This document shows, piece by piece, positions 51,138-59,406 of a DNA stretch of 64,000 nucleotides. The notes below the pieces were generated by a model, which did not search any database, was not told where the DNA came from, and saw only the letters and a program-made list of their open reading frames with translations. The stretch is from Actinomycetospora soli (GTDB lineage Bacteria; Actinomycetota; Actinomycetes; Mycobacteriales; Pseudonocardiaceae): NCBI RefSeq assembly GCF_021026295.1, contig NZ_JAJNDA010000004.1, positions 1-64,000 of the forward strand, given 5' to 3'. The translations under genes and the position numbers were made by a program. Within the stretch, counting starts at the first letter, position 1, and every line of letters begins with the position of its first letter.

Positions 51138-51153
51138 TCGTACTAGTGTTCGA
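51138..51153. promoter_or_regulatory. LexA/SOS-box-like palindrome
   Basis: TCGTACTAGTGTTCGA matches the actinobacterial SOS box TCGAAC-N4-GTTCGA at 11 of 12 fixed positions. It ends 3 bp before the ATG at 51157. It would place the remnant gene under DNA-damage control. Confidence 0.6.
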
Positions 51154-51156
51154 ATC

Positions 51157-51535
51157 ATGCCGCAGGACCTGGCCTCCGACCCCCGCACCGAGTTCGCCGC
51201 GACCCTGGCCGACTCGGGGTTGCCGCTGCTCGCGCGCGCCGTGGCGGCGGGCGCGATCGGCGGGCCCGGCGTGCGCGCCGTGCTCGACCAGCTGGCTGCA
51301 CTGGCCGCCGACGGGTACGGCGACGCCGCCCTCGCGGAGGCCGAGGAGTTCCTGACCTCCATCGCCGCGGCCACCGACCCGGCACGCGTCGCGCAGGAAC
51401 TGCGCGAGCACTGCGACGAGGTCCTGCGGCCGCACCTCGACGAGACCGGCAGCGACGAGCCGGACGACGATGAGCCGGACGACGAACTCTGGTTCGAGGA
51501 GCCCGCCGCCGTCGAGGCCGGACCTCTGGCGCGCC
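51157..51535 (+). pseudogene. truncated DUF222/13E12-like gene under an SOS box
   Basis: From ATG 51157 about 125 residues look like real protein: PLLARAVAAGAIGGPGVRAVLDQLAALAADGY, then ALAEAEEFLTSIAAATDPARVAQELREHCDEVLRPHLDE. This pattern (helix, then 'AE.FL...A...DP..va..lr...D') resembles the N-terminal part of DUF222/13E12-family HNH nucleases, whose genes often carry SOS boxes. After an acidic stretch (DEPDDDEPDDELWFEEP) the frame runs on as Arg/Pro-rich, non-family sequence to 52179, inside the catalase gene on the other strand. The HNH domain is missing. Family call is by pattern only. Confidence 0.5.
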
Positions 51536-51919
51536 CCCGTCCGCGCGCCGGAGGCCGGGCAGCACCCGGGCCCGGCCGACGACGGTCCCGCCGTCGACGC
51601 ACCGTCCGTCGCGTCCTCGACCGGTCCGGATCAACGCCGGGTCGGGCGACCAGGTCGTCGGGCATTCCCGTCGGTCGGGGTGCGACGCCCACTGCCCTCG
51701 AACCGCGCGCCCGGGCGGGGCGGGCACCTCCTGCGTCACCGCCCCCGCCGCCGGGTGGGCGGAGCGTCCGCCCACCCCCGCCGGCCGACACCGTGTCGGC
51801 CGGACCGGCCCACCACTCTCCGGCGGAGGAGCCGGAGTCGTGGCCGCACCGACCCACGCCCGTGGCCCGGGCGGCACGCGGCCACCCGAGCCGGACACGA
51901 CCCGGCGTCGGGAACGGCG
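51536..51919. other. non-coding or degraded stretch
   Basis: 384 bp with no convincing gene on either strand. All long frames give Arg/Pro/Gly/Ser-rich products without structure. Probably the decayed body of the SOS-boxed gene. Confidence 0.5.
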
Positions 51920-52759
51920 CTACGAGCCGTTCGGCCCGCCGGGCACGGTGGCGTAGAGGTACGGGTCGGCCGTCGGCGGCGTGGGCTCCGGGGCCAGCGG
52001 CTCCGGGCTGTCGAGGTACTCGAAGGTGCCCCGCCCGTCCGGGCGCTGCCCGGTGGCCCAGCGACCCTGCGCGGAGTCACCACCGGCGGAGAGGTTCCAC
52101 AGCGTGTGGTCGTGCTCCTTGTTCTCCTCCTCGAGGATGCCGGCGGGGATCGGGTCGTACTCGAGGCCCTCGTCCTTGAGCTCCTCGATGGCGGCGAGCC
52201 AGATGTTCTGGTGCGCGGTGTCCCGGGCGAGGTTGAAGCGCAGCATCTCCTTCACGCCGGGGTCGTCGGTCATGTTGAACACGCGCGCGGCCTGGAGCTT
52301 GCTCTGGCCCTCGGCGGCGGCGTTGACCCGGAAGTCGGCGAGCAGGTTGCCGCTGGCGACGATCCACTTGCCGCTCCACGGCGTCCCCGCCGAGTCGGCG
52401 AGCACCGGACCGCCGCCCGAGACGATCGAGTGCTGCGGGTTCATGCCGCCGACGATCGCCGCGAGCATGGGATCGTCCTCGCAGGCGCGGGCGGTGGCCT
52501 CCGCGGGAGCGCCCTCGAGCAGCTTCGCGACCATCGTCGAGAGCATCTCGACGTGCGCGAGCTCCTCGGTGCCGATGTCGAGCAGCAGGTCCTTGTACTT
52601 GCCGGGGATGCGGCAGTTCCAGCCCTGGAACAGGTACTGCATCGCCACCGTCATCTCACCCCAGTGCCCGCCGATGAGCTCCTGGAGCTTCATGGCGAAG
52701 GCCGGGTCGGGACGCTCGGGCGACGCCTCGAACTGCAGACCCTTGTAGTGGTAGAACAC
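51920..52759 (-). CDS. manganese catalase (short form)
   Basis: A 279-residue dimanganese catalase. FYHYKGLQFEASPERPDPAFAMKLQELIGGHWGEMTVAMQYLFQGWNC supplies the first Glu, GTEELAHVEMLSTMV the Glu/His pair, and MLRFNLARDTAHQNIWLAAIEEL the second His. The tail (GRWATGQRPDGRGTFEYLD, PEPLAPEPTPPTADPYLYATVPGG) is typical. ATG 52759 with AGGAGAGCG upstream. It is distinct from the 318-residue enzyme at 17491 (different N-terminus and central loop), so both were probably kept for separate conditions. The divergent neighbour is the BTAD regulator. Confidence 0.94.
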   Translation of the reverse strand: MFYHYKGLQFEASPERPDPAFAMKLQELIGGHWGEMTVAMQYLFQGWNCRIPGKYKDLLLDIGTEELAHVEMLSTMVAKLLEGAPAEATARACEDDPMLAAIVGGMNPQHSIVSGGGPVLADSAGTPWSGKWIVASGNLLADFRVNAAAEGQSKLQAARVFNMTDDPGVKEMLRFNLARDTAHQNIWLAAIEELKDEGLEYDPIPAGILEEENKEHDHTLWNLSAGGDSAQGRWATGQRPDGRGTFEYLDSPEPLAPEPTPPTADPYLYATVPGGPNGS

Positions 52760-52963
52760 GCGCTCTCCTGACGTGGGTCGCGCCGGGGCCGGGTGCTCCC
52801 GGCGACGCCCGCACGCTCCCCGTCCGTCGTGTCGCGTCCGTGGCGCGCGGCGTGCACCGCCGCGTCACCGCACCGTGTTTGCCCGCGTCGCCGGGGTGGT
52901 CACCTCTCCCGCGGATGGTTCACCTCCCGAGCCGACACGTCCCGAGGCGAGGTGGAGGCGCGG

Positions 52964-53707
52964 ATGTCCGCCGTGCAGTTGACCGTCATCGGCCGTTTCA
53001 CCTGCCGCGAGGGCGAGCGGCCGCTGCTGCTCGCACCCCGGGCCGAGCGCCTCATGGCGTTCCTGTCCCTCGCCCGCCGGCCGGTGCGCCGCGAGGAGCT
53101 CACCGGTGCGCTGTGGGGCGACCAGCCCGACGAGCGCGCCGCGGGCAACCTGCGCTCGACCCTCTGGCGGCTGCGCCGCCTCGCCGAGCAGCCCCTCGTC
53201 GAGGCCTCCGACGGCTACGTCGCGGTCGCCGGGCACGTGCGGGTCGACCTCTGGGACGTCGAGGCCGGCCCCTCCCCCGACGTCGAGCAGCGCCTGCTCG
53301 CGGGCGAGCTGCTGCCCGGGTGGGACGACGGGTGGGTGGAGGTCGAGCGGGAACGCTTCCGGCAGCTGCGCCTGCACGCCCTCGAGGACCTGTGCGCCGG
53401 CCACCGCCGGTCCCGTCGCTTCGCCGACGCCCTGCGTCTCGGGCTGGTCGCCGTCGCGTGCGACCCGCTGCGCGAGACCGCGCACCGCGAGGTCATCGAG
53501 GTGCACCTCGAGGAGGGCAACGTGGTGGAGGCGCTGCGCCAGTACGACTCCTACCGCCGCCTGCTGCACTCCGAGCTCGACCTCGCGCCCTCCCCCGCGA
53601 TGCGCGCGGTGATCGACGACTACCTCGACCGCGTGGTCGGCGACGATCCGTCGTTTCGGCCCGCGACGGCGCCGGTCATCCGCGCGTCACGTGGGCCCGC
53701 CGGTTGA
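52964..53707 (+). CDS. BTAD-domain (SARP-like) transcriptional regulator
   Basis: A 247-residue regulator: VQLTVIGRFTCREGERPLLLAPRAERLMAFLSLARRPVRREELTGALWGDQPDERAAGNLRSTLWRLRRL is the OmpR-type winged helix of SARPs, and ERFRQLRLHALEDLCAGHRRSRRFADALRLGLVAVACDPLRETAHREVIEVHLEEGNVVEALRQYDSYRRLLHSELD the bacterial transcriptional activator (BTAD) domain with TPR-like helices. ATG 52964 follows GGTGGAGGCGCGG. SARPs activate secondary-metabolite clusters; the downstream P450 and desaturase-like genes are candidates. Confidence 0.93.
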   Translation: MSAVQLTVIGRFTCREGERPLLLAPRAERLMAFLSLARRPVRREELTGALWGDQPDERAAGNLRSTLWRLRRLAEQPLVEASDGYVAVAGHVRVDLWDVEAGPSPDVEQRLLAGELLPGWDDGWVEVERERFRQLRLHALEDLCAGHRRSRRFADALRLGLVAVACDPLRETAHREVIEVHLEEGNVVEALRQYDSYRRLLHSELDLAPSPAMRAVIDDYLDRVVGDDPSFRPATAPVIRASRGPAG

Positions 53708-53752
53708 CCTCCCCCAGCCCGGCCCGACACCGCACGTCCCGGGAGGACCACC

Positions 53753-53986
53753 ATGGCCACTGGCGAGACCGGATTCGACGACGTCACCTTCGACCTCGTG
53801 TCGGTGCAGTACCACGCCCTCAAGGCCGGACACGACTACGGCCAGTACGTCCGCGACGCCGACAACGCCGGCCTGAGCGACGTGGCCGACTTCTTCCGCG
53901 AGGTGATGGAGGCGGACTCGCAGCGGGCGCACCGCTGCCACGAGTTCCTCGCCCGGCTCTCCGGCGCCGAGCCCGCGACCCGATGA
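53753..53986 (+). CDS. small helical protein (77 aa)
   Basis: A 77-residue helical protein: FDDVTFDLVSVQYHALKAGHDYGQYVRDADNAGLSDVADFFREVMEADSQRAHRCHEFLARL. The two-helix layout with QYHALKAG-DYGQY and HRCHEFL is common in actinobacterial hypothetical proteins, possibly a stand-alone ferritin-like hairpin. GGGAGGACCACC precedes the ATG at 53753. The stop overlaps the P450 ATG (ATGA), so it is translated with it. Confidence 0.8.
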   Translation: MATGETGFDDVTFDLVSVQYHALKAGHDYGQYVRDADNAGLSDVADFFREVMEADSQRAHRCHEFLARLSGAEPATR

Positions 53987-55368
53987 GTTCGCCGACGGGC
54001 GGCCCGGTCACCGGCCGCCCGCTCGTCCGCGGCACCGACTCCGTGCCGCGGGCGACCGTGACCGACACCGTGCGCGTCCTCGCGCGGGTGCTGGGGCCGA
54101 ACGTCGCGCAGGGCGTCATCGCCCGCCGACCCGCCGTCGTGCGCCTCGCGCAGCGGTGGCAGCTCGACGCCGGCGTGGTCGCGGAGACGGCGCGGCTGCG
54201 TCGTCGCTACGGACGCGGGCCGCTGCGGCTGCGCGTCCCCGGCCGCGAGCTCGCACTCGTGCTCGACGCCGAGGACGTGCACCGCGTCCTGGGCGGGACG
54301 CCCGACCCGTTCACCCCCGCCAACGCCGAGAAGCGCGCGGCGCTCGGCCAGTTCCAGCCGCACGGCGTCCTCGTCTCCCGCGGCGCCGACCGGACGTCCC
54401 GACGACGGGTCAACGAGCACGCCCTCGACACCGGTCACCCCGTGCACGGCGACGCCGAGGCGATCGTCGCCGCCGTGCGCGCCGAGGTGGACGGGCTGCT
54501 CACCGACGCCGACGACCTCACCTGGGACGCCGCGCACCGCGCGTGGCGGCGCGCCGTGCGCCGCGTCGTGCTCGGCGAGCAGGCGCGCGACGACGTGCAC
54601 GTCCACACGCTGATGGACCGGCTGCGGGCCCGGGCGAACTGGTCGTTCCTCGCCCCGCGCGACCGCCGGACACGGGCCGCGCTGCGCGACCGGCTCGCGG
54701 TCCACGTCGACCGGGCCGGCCCCGGGAGCCTCGCCGCCCGGCTGCGCGACGCCGACCCGGACGGCGGGACCGACGTGCTGGACCAGATCCCGCAGTGGCT
54801 CTTCGCCGCCGACCCGGCGCTGATGGTCGCCCACCGGGCGCTGGCGCTGCTCGCGATCGACCCGGACGCGCGGGAGCGGGCCCGGCGCCAGATGGCCGAG
54901 GTCGCCGACCACACGGCGCCGCTGCTGCCGCAGGTCCGGGCCGCCGTGCTGGAGTCGGCCCGGCTCTGGCCGACGACCCCGCTGATCCTGCGCGACACCA
55001 CGGAGGCCACCACCTGGGCCACCGGCTCCGTCCCGGCGGGCGCCGGGCTGCTCGTCGTCGCGACGTTCCTCCACCGCGACGAGTCCCGTGAGCCCACCGC
55101 GCACCGGTTCGCACCGGAGAACTGGCTCTCGCCCGACGGCGGGTCGCTCGACGAGACCGCGCACGACCACCGCCCGCTCGTCCCGTTCAGCGAGGGCCCG
55201 GCGTCGTGCCCCGGGCAGGACCTCGTCCTGCTCATGACGAGCACGTGGATCGCCGCGGTGCTCGCGCGGCACGAGGTCGTGGCCCGCACCGCGGTGGCGC
55301 TCGACCCGGCGTCGCTCCCGGCCTCGCTCAGCCCGTTCGACCTCGCGTTCGACCTGACCGGGCGGTGA
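53983..55368 (+). CDS. cytochrome P450
   Basis: A 461-residue P450 monooxygenase. The E-x-x-R is ESARLWP (Glu324-Arg327), followed by TPLILRDTTEATTW; the heme loop is PFSEGPASCPGQDL with Cys409. The I-helix reads QWLFAADPALMVAHRAL: in place of the conserved A-G-x-D/E-T it has A-A-D-P-A, so the proton-relay Thr is missing. Enzymes without it exist but often use peroxide or catalyse unusual chemistry. ATG 53983 is coupled to the 77-residue protein; the stop overlaps the oxidoreductase GTG. Redox partner not in the window. Confidence 0.94.
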   Translation: MSSPTGGPVTGRPLVRGTDSVPRATVTDTVRVLARVLGPNVAQGVIARRPAVVRLAQRWQLDAGVVAETARLRRRYGRGPLRLRVPGRELALVLDAEDVHRVLGGTPDPFTPANAEKRAALGQFQPHGVLVSRGADRTSRRRVNEHALDTGHPVHGDAEAIVAAVRAEVDGLLTDADDLTWDAAHRAWRRAVRRVVLGEQARDDVHVHTLMDRLRARANWSFLAPRDRRTRAALRDRLAVHVDRAGPGSLAARLRDADPDGGTDVLDQIPQWLFAADPALMVAHRALALLAIDPDARERARRQMAEVADHTAPLLPQVRAAVLESARLWPTTPLILRDTTEATTWATGSVPAGAGLLVVATFLHRDESREPTAHRFAPENWLSPDGGSLDETAHDHRPLVPFSEGPASCPGQDLVLLMTSTWIAAVLARHEVVARTAVALDPASLPASLSPFDLAFDLTGR

Positions 55369-57014
55369 CGGGTCCGGTGACCTCGGTCCGGCCGTCGGGC
55401 GACACGGAACGGGTCGACGCGGTCGTCGTCGGCGCGGGGCACAACGGGCTCGTCGCGGCCAACGTCCTGGCCGACGCCGGCTGGCGGGTGCTCGTCCTCG
55501 AGGCGGCCGACACCCCGGGCGGCTCGACCCGCAGCGCCGAGCTGGCCGCGCCCGGGTGGTCGACCGACCTCGGCAGCGCCTTCCACCCGCTCGGCGCGGC
55601 GTCGCCCGTGCTGCGCGGGTTGGGCCTCGAGGAGCACGGGCTGCGCTGGAGCCACGCCCCGCAGCCGCTCGCCCACGTCCTGCCCGACGACCGCGCCGCC
55701 GTGATCTCGCGCGACGTCGAGGAGACCGCGGCGTCCCTCGACGCGTTCGCCGCCGGGGACGGCGACGCCTGGCGCCGGTTGGCCGAACAGTGGCAGGAGC
55801 TGCGGGACCCGCTGCTCGGGGCCCTGCTCGCCCCGTTCCCGCCGGTACGCGGGGCGGCCCGGTTGCTGCGCGACGTCGGGTCGCCGGAGCTGCTGCGTCT
55901 GGTGCGCCGGCTGCTGCTGCCCGCGCTGCGGTTCGGCGTCGAGGAGTTCCGCGGCGAGGGCGCGCGGGTGCTGGTGTCGGGCAACGCGATGCACGCGGAC
56001 GTGCCGCCCACCGGCTCGGCCAGCACCGCGTTCGGCTGGCTGCTCTCGATGCTCGCGCAGGACGTCGGCTTCCCCGTCCCGGTCGGTGGTTCGCAGGCGT
56101 TGGCGGACGCGCTCGTGGCCCGGCTCGAGGCGCGGGGCGGGCGGGTCGACACCGCGCGGCCGGTCGTCGACGTGCTCGTCGCGCGGGGCGCCGCCGTCGG
56201 CGTGGTCGACGCGGCGGGTGGCACGGTCCGGGCCGACCGCGCGGTGCTGGCCGACGTGCCCGCGCCGGTGCTCTACCGCGACCTGGTGGGGAGCGAGCAC
56301 CTGCCGGCGCGCCTGCGGGCCGACCTCGACCGGTTCCAGTGGGACCACGCGGTGCTCAAGGTCGACTGGGCGCTGTCCGGGCCGGTGCCGTGGACCGCGG
56401 CCGGCGCGCACGGGGCGGGGACGGTGCACGTCGGGGCGGACACCACGGGCCTGGTCGACCTCGGCGGCGACCTCGCGGCCGGTCGCGTGCCGACGGCGCC
56501 GTACCTGATCCTCGGCCAGCTCACCACGGCCGACCCGACCCGCTCCCCCGCCGGCACCGAGTCGCTGTGGGGCTACACCCGCGTCCCGCACGACGCGCTG
56601 CGCGGCCCGGCGGAGGTCGACGCCCACGTCGCGCGGATGGAGGCCGTGCTCGAGCGGCATGCGCCCGGGTTCGCCGACCTGGTGGTGGGCCGCGCCGTGT
56701 CCGGTCCCGATGAGCTGCAGCGCCAGAACCCGGGTCTGATCCGCGGCGCCCTCATGGCCGGTACGGCCTCCCCGCACCAGCAGCTCGTGTTCCGCCCGAC
56801 GCCGGGGCTCGGGCGCCCCGACACCGTCGTCGACCGGCTCTTCCTCGCCGGCGCGTCGGCCCACCCCGGCGGTGCGGTCCACGGCGGACCGGGCGCCGCG
56901 GCCGCCCGGGCCGCCCACGCCCGGGGTGGCCGACTCGGCCTCGCCTACGCGGCGCTGATCCGTGCGGGCCACCGGGCCGTGCACGGTCGGCCCGGTCCCG
57001 GGGTCGTGCACTGA
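55365..57014 (+). CDS. phytoene-desaturase-like FAD-dependent oxidoreductase
   Basis: A 549-residue flavoprotein: VDAVVVGAGHNGLVAANVLADAGWRVLVLEAADTPGGSTRS is the ADP-binding beta-alpha-beta with the following GG doublet, and FLAGASAHPGGAVHGGPGAAAAR the C-terminal FAD-binding signature of carotenoid desaturases/ketolases (CrtI/CrtO-like). No other carotenoid genes nearby. GTG 55365 overlaps the P450 stop (GTGA); GTG 55377 is an alternative. The operon small protein-P450-desaturase suggests joint modification of a terpenoid or other lipid, under the BTAD regulator. Confidence 0.92.
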   Translation: MTGPVTSVRPSGDTERVDAVVVGAGHNGLVAANVLADAGWRVLVLEAADTPGGSTRSAELAAPGWSTDLGSAFHPLGAASPVLRGLGLEEHGLRWSHAPQPLAHVLPDDRAAVISRDVEETAASLDAFAAGDGDAWRRLAEQWQELRDPLLGALLAPFPPVRGAARLLRDVGSPELLRLVRRLLLPALRFGVEEFRGEGARVLVSGNAMHADVPPTGSASTAFGWLLSMLAQDVGFPVPVGGSQALADALVARLEARGGRVDTARPVVDVLVARGAAVGVVDAAGGTVRADRAVLADVPAPVLYRDLVGSEHLPARLRADLDRFQWDHAVLKVDWALSGPVPWTAAGAHGAGTVHVGADTTGLVDLGGDLAAGRVPTAPYLILGQLTTADPTRSPAGTESLWGYTRVPHDALRGPAEVDAHVARMEAVLERHAPGFADLVVGRAVSGPDELQRQNPGLIRGALMAGTASPHQQLVFRPTPGLGRPDTVVDRLFLAGASAHPGGAVHGGPGAAAARAAHARGGRLGLAYAALIRAGHRAVHGRPGPGVVH

Positions 57015-57056
57015 GTCGAGGCCACAATTCTGCGCGGGTCACCGTCGGGACCCGCC

Positions 57057-57123
57057 CAAGATCTCGTTCCGCGGAGCGATGTGCTCGCTCAGCGACCACT
57101 TCGCTCCGCGCGTGTGGATCTTG
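57057..57123. repeat. 67-bp palindromic element, copy 1
   Basis: CAAGATC ... GATCTTG closes the outer stem and GCGGAGCGA pairs with TCGCTCCGC inside. Copy 1 of three; see copies at 57243 and 57417. Both strands read nearly the same, as expected from the symmetry. Confidence 0.85.
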
Positions 57124-57242
57124 CCGTCCGGCCGGGCCGCCCGCGCCGGCAGCCCGCCGCCGATGACGGTGCCGACCACCGTCGGGCGCGCGTCTGCCGT
57201 GCCGACAGCCACCAACCCGCGCCAGCCACCGTCGGACCCGCC

Positions 57243-57309
57243 CAAGATCTCGTTCCGCGGAGCGATGTGCTCGCTCAGCGATCACTTCGCTCCGCGCGTG
57301 TAGATCTTG
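57243..57309. repeat. 67-bp palindromic element, copy 2
   Basis: Same outer CAAGATC/GATCTTG and inner GCGGAGCGA/TCGCTCCGC stems as copy 1, 186 bp downstream of it. The 119-bp spacer between copies 1 and 2 is itself repeated after copy 2 (107 bp), so the tandem unit is about 180 bp. Confidence 0.85.
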
Positions 57310-57416
57310 CCGCCCGGCCGGGCCTCGCGCGCCGGCAGACCGCCGCCGACCACCGCCGGGCACGCGCCTGCCGCGCCGACAGCCACCAATCCGCACCAGC
57401 CACCGTCGGGCCTGCC

Positions 57417-57484
57417 CAAGATCTCGTTCCGCCGGAGCGATGTGCTCGCTCAGCGACCACTTCGCTCCGGGCGTGTAGATCTTG
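57417..57484. repeat. 68-bp palindromic element, copy 3, with compensatory change
   Basis: As copies 1 and 2, but the inner stem is CCGGAGCGA/TCGCTCCGG: an insertion changes G to C on the left arm and C to G on the right arm, keeping the pair. That covariation argues that the hairpin itself is under selection or is folded during its spread. Confidence 0.85.
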
Positions 57485-57503
57485 CGGCCCCGCGGCGACC
57501 CCG

Positions 57504-57529
57504 GTTGCCACCACCCGGGCGCCGGGTAC
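57504..57529 (+). promoter_or_regulatory. putative general-stress sigma promoter (hemerythrin)
   Basis: GTTG (57504-57507), 16 bp, GGGTAC (57524-57529), 54 nt upstream of the hemerythrin GTG. It lies just right of the third palindrome. Confidence 0.5.
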
Positions 57530-57583
57530 GCGACCGACGGTTGACCCTGCAGCCGCCCGCCCCGCGACGACAGGGAGGCCGCC

Positions 57584-58177
57584 GTGCAGCCCAGCACCGC
57601 CGACCAGAGCATGAACCGGCCCGCACCCGAGTCCGACGGGGAGGACCTCCTGCTGCGGCTGACCCGGGAGCACCGGGACGCCGCCGGGCTGGTCCTCGCC
57701 CTGCAGCGCTGGACCGGGTCGGGCGCGGGCGACGCGGTCGATACCGCCCGCGAGCTGATCACCGACCTCGTCCGGCACTCGGTGGCCGAGCGCGTCCACC
57801 TGCTGCCGCTGGTGCGGCGGTACGTGCCCGACGGGGACGCCGCGGCCGACCGCATCGACGCCGGTCAGCAGAAGCTCGATGACCAGCTGCAGCAGCTCGA
57901 GCGGCTCCCGATGAAGGGCGACTTCTGGATCCACCTCAAGATCGTGGACGCGCTGGTCACGCAGCACGCCGGCGAGCTCGAGAGCCACGTGTTCCCGGCG
58001 TTGGCCCGCGCGTGCCCCGCCGAGGAGCTGCGCGAGGCGGGCGAGCGCGCGGCGAAGACGGCCCGCACGGCGCCCACCCACCCGCACCCGCACGCCCCGC
58101 GCGAGGGTGCCGCGCTCGCGGCGGCCGCGCCCGGTGCGGGGCTCGTCGACAAGGTGCGGGACCTGTTCCGCCGCTGA
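57584..58177 (+). CDS. hemerythrin-domain protein
   Basis: A 197-residue protein with a hemerythrin HHE four-helix domain: LTREHRDAAGLVLAL, LVRHSVAERVHLLPLVRRYV, FWIHLKIVDALVTQHAGELESHVFPAL place His and Glu at the spacing of the di-iron site. A Lys/Ala/Pro tail with HPHPHAP follows, ending in a short helix. It binds O2, NO or iron as a sensor or buffer. GTG 57584 follows GGGAGG. Downstream are inverted repeats likely to end transcription. Confidence 0.88.
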   Translation: MQPSTADQSMNRPAPESDGEDLLLRLTREHRDAAGLVLALQRWTGSGAGDAVDTARELITDLVRHSVAERVHLLPLVRRYVPDGDAAADRIDAGQQKLDDQLQQLERLPMKGDFWIHLKIVDALVTQHAGELESHVFPALARACPAEELREAGERAAKTARTAPTHPHPHAPREGAALAAAAPGAGLVDKVRDLFRR

Positions 58178-58190
58178 CCCGGTCGATGAC

Positions 58191-58303
58191 CGAAGGGCCC
58201 CTCCGGTCGGCCTACTCGACCGAAGGGGCCCTTCGCTCACGACGGGGCCGGTTGGCGAGGGGCGCCCACGGCCCGTCTATTCGACCGACGGTGCCCTTCG
58301 GTC
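58191..58303. repeat. cluster of inverted and direct repeats, terminator-like
   Basis: CGAAGGGCCCC (58191-58201) and GGGGCCCTTCG (58225-58235) form a perfect 11-bp stem. The right arm with its TCGACC prefix is repeated about 60 bp on as TCGACCGACGGTGCCCTTCGGTCA (about 58281-58304, two changes). Unit GACCGAAGGG-N-CCC appears three times. It lies between the hemerythrin gene and the convergent SDR and probably ends both transcripts. Confidence 0.65.
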
Positions 58304-58329
58304 AACCAGGCGCGGAGGCGGAGACCCCG

Positions 58330-59274
58330 TCAGCGATCCGCCGGCTGGTGGCGCGACTCGGCCCGCCGGGTCAGCGTGGTCAACGTCCGGAACCACGACG
58401 GCTGCTCGGGCAGCGTCCACCCGGGGCGCGGCACGCCCCCGTCGTCACCGGCGCCCGGCAGCACGCGGGCGAGCAGCCCGGACAGTCGGGTCGTCAGCCC
58501 CGGCGCCACCCCGTGCAGCCGCGCGCCGATCATGGCCGCCGGGGTGAGGAACCGCTCGGCGCGGCCGGACAGGGTCGCCGACACGATCGTCCGCGCCGCG
58601 TGCGGAGCGGAGGTCGAGATCACCGGGAGGCTGTCGAGCGCGGCGAACCAGCGGTACTCCGCCTCGCGCTGCCCGGCCACGAGGGCGTGCCGGGGCGAGC
58701 CGGTGCGCAGCAGCCCGGGCAGCACCGTCGTGACCGTGATCCCGTGCGGGGCGAGCTCGGTCCGCAGGGCCTCGGAGAACCCGCGCACCGCGAACTTGCC
58801 TGCCGTGTAGGGCAGCAGGTGCGGCACCGGGACGGCACCGCCCACCGAGCTGACGATGCCGATCCGCCCGGAGCCGCGGCGCCGCATCGCCTCGGCCGCC
58901 CGCAGCACCGGGTACGCGACGGGGCGGAACACCGCGTCGTGCAGCCCGACGACCTCGCCGGCCGACAGCGCCTCGAGCGGCCCCACCCCGATCACCCCGG
59001 CGCACGCCACCACGACGTCGAGCCCGCCCAGGGCCGCCTCGGCCGCGTCCACGCAGCCCTCGGCCGCGTCGCGTTCCGCGAGGTCGGCCGGGTGGGTCGT
59101 CACGCGGGCCCCGGTGGCCTCGAGCTCGGACCGGGCGGCCCCGAGGTCGTCGGCCGAGCGGGCGGCGATCGCCAGGTCGTACCCGGCACGCCCCAGCTCG
59201 CCGGCCACCAGCAGGCCGAGGCCGCGGCTGGCGCCGAGGACGAGGGCGCCGGGCTTCGGGCGTGCAGCAGTCAT
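58330..59274 (-). CDS. SDR-family oxidoreductase
   Basis: A 314-residue short-chain dehydrogenase: ALVLGASRGLGLLVAGELG (a variant TGxxxGxG with L in place of T), IAARSADDLGAA, ADLAERDAAE, VVVACAGVIGVG (NAG as CAG), IGIVSSVGGAVPVPHLLPYTAGKFAVRGFSEAL with Ser, Tyr and Lys. The C-terminal extension of about 60 residues (PSWFRTLTTLTRRAESRH) is longer than usual. ATG 59274. Divergent from the esterase at 59407. Confidence 0.88.
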   Translation of the reverse strand: MTAARPKPGALVLGASRGLGLLVAGELGRAGYDLAIAARSADDLGAARSELEATGARVTTHPADLAERDAAEGCVDAAEAALGGLDVVVACAGVIGVGPLEALSAGEVVGLHDAVFRPVAYPVLRAAEAMRRRGSGRIGIVSSVGGAVPVPHLLPYTAGKFAVRGFSEALRTELAPHGITVTTVLPGLLRTGSPRHALVAGQREAEYRWFAALDSLPVISTSAPHAARTIVSATLSGRAERFLTPAAMIGARLHGVAPGLTTRLSGLLARVLPGAGDDGGVPRPGWTLPEQPSWFRTLTTLTRRAESRHQPADR

Positions 59275-59406
59275 CGCTGCGGGTGGACGGGCCTCTCGCC
59301 GCAGCAAACGTCCGACGCCCCACGCGCCGCGCCCGGAGCGCCGCGGGTACCACCACGCATCCCGGTTGAGCCCGTCAGCCGATCCCCGACGGATCCGGTG
59401 AGGTCG

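Noticed and set aside
51157..52179. One 341-residue protein from the SOS-boxed start
   Set aside because: After about residue 125 composition turns to Arg/Pro/Gly, and the end lies antisense inside the manganese catalase.
57057..57484. CRISPR array
   Set aside because: The repeats are 67-bp palindromes and the spacers are 107-119 bp and similar to each other; no cas genes nearby.
57057..57484. Short proteins in the palindromic repeats (KISFRGAMCSLSDHFAPR on plus, a look-alike on minus)
   Set aside because: The matching peptides on both strands follow from DNA palindromy; no ribosome site or start fits all copies.
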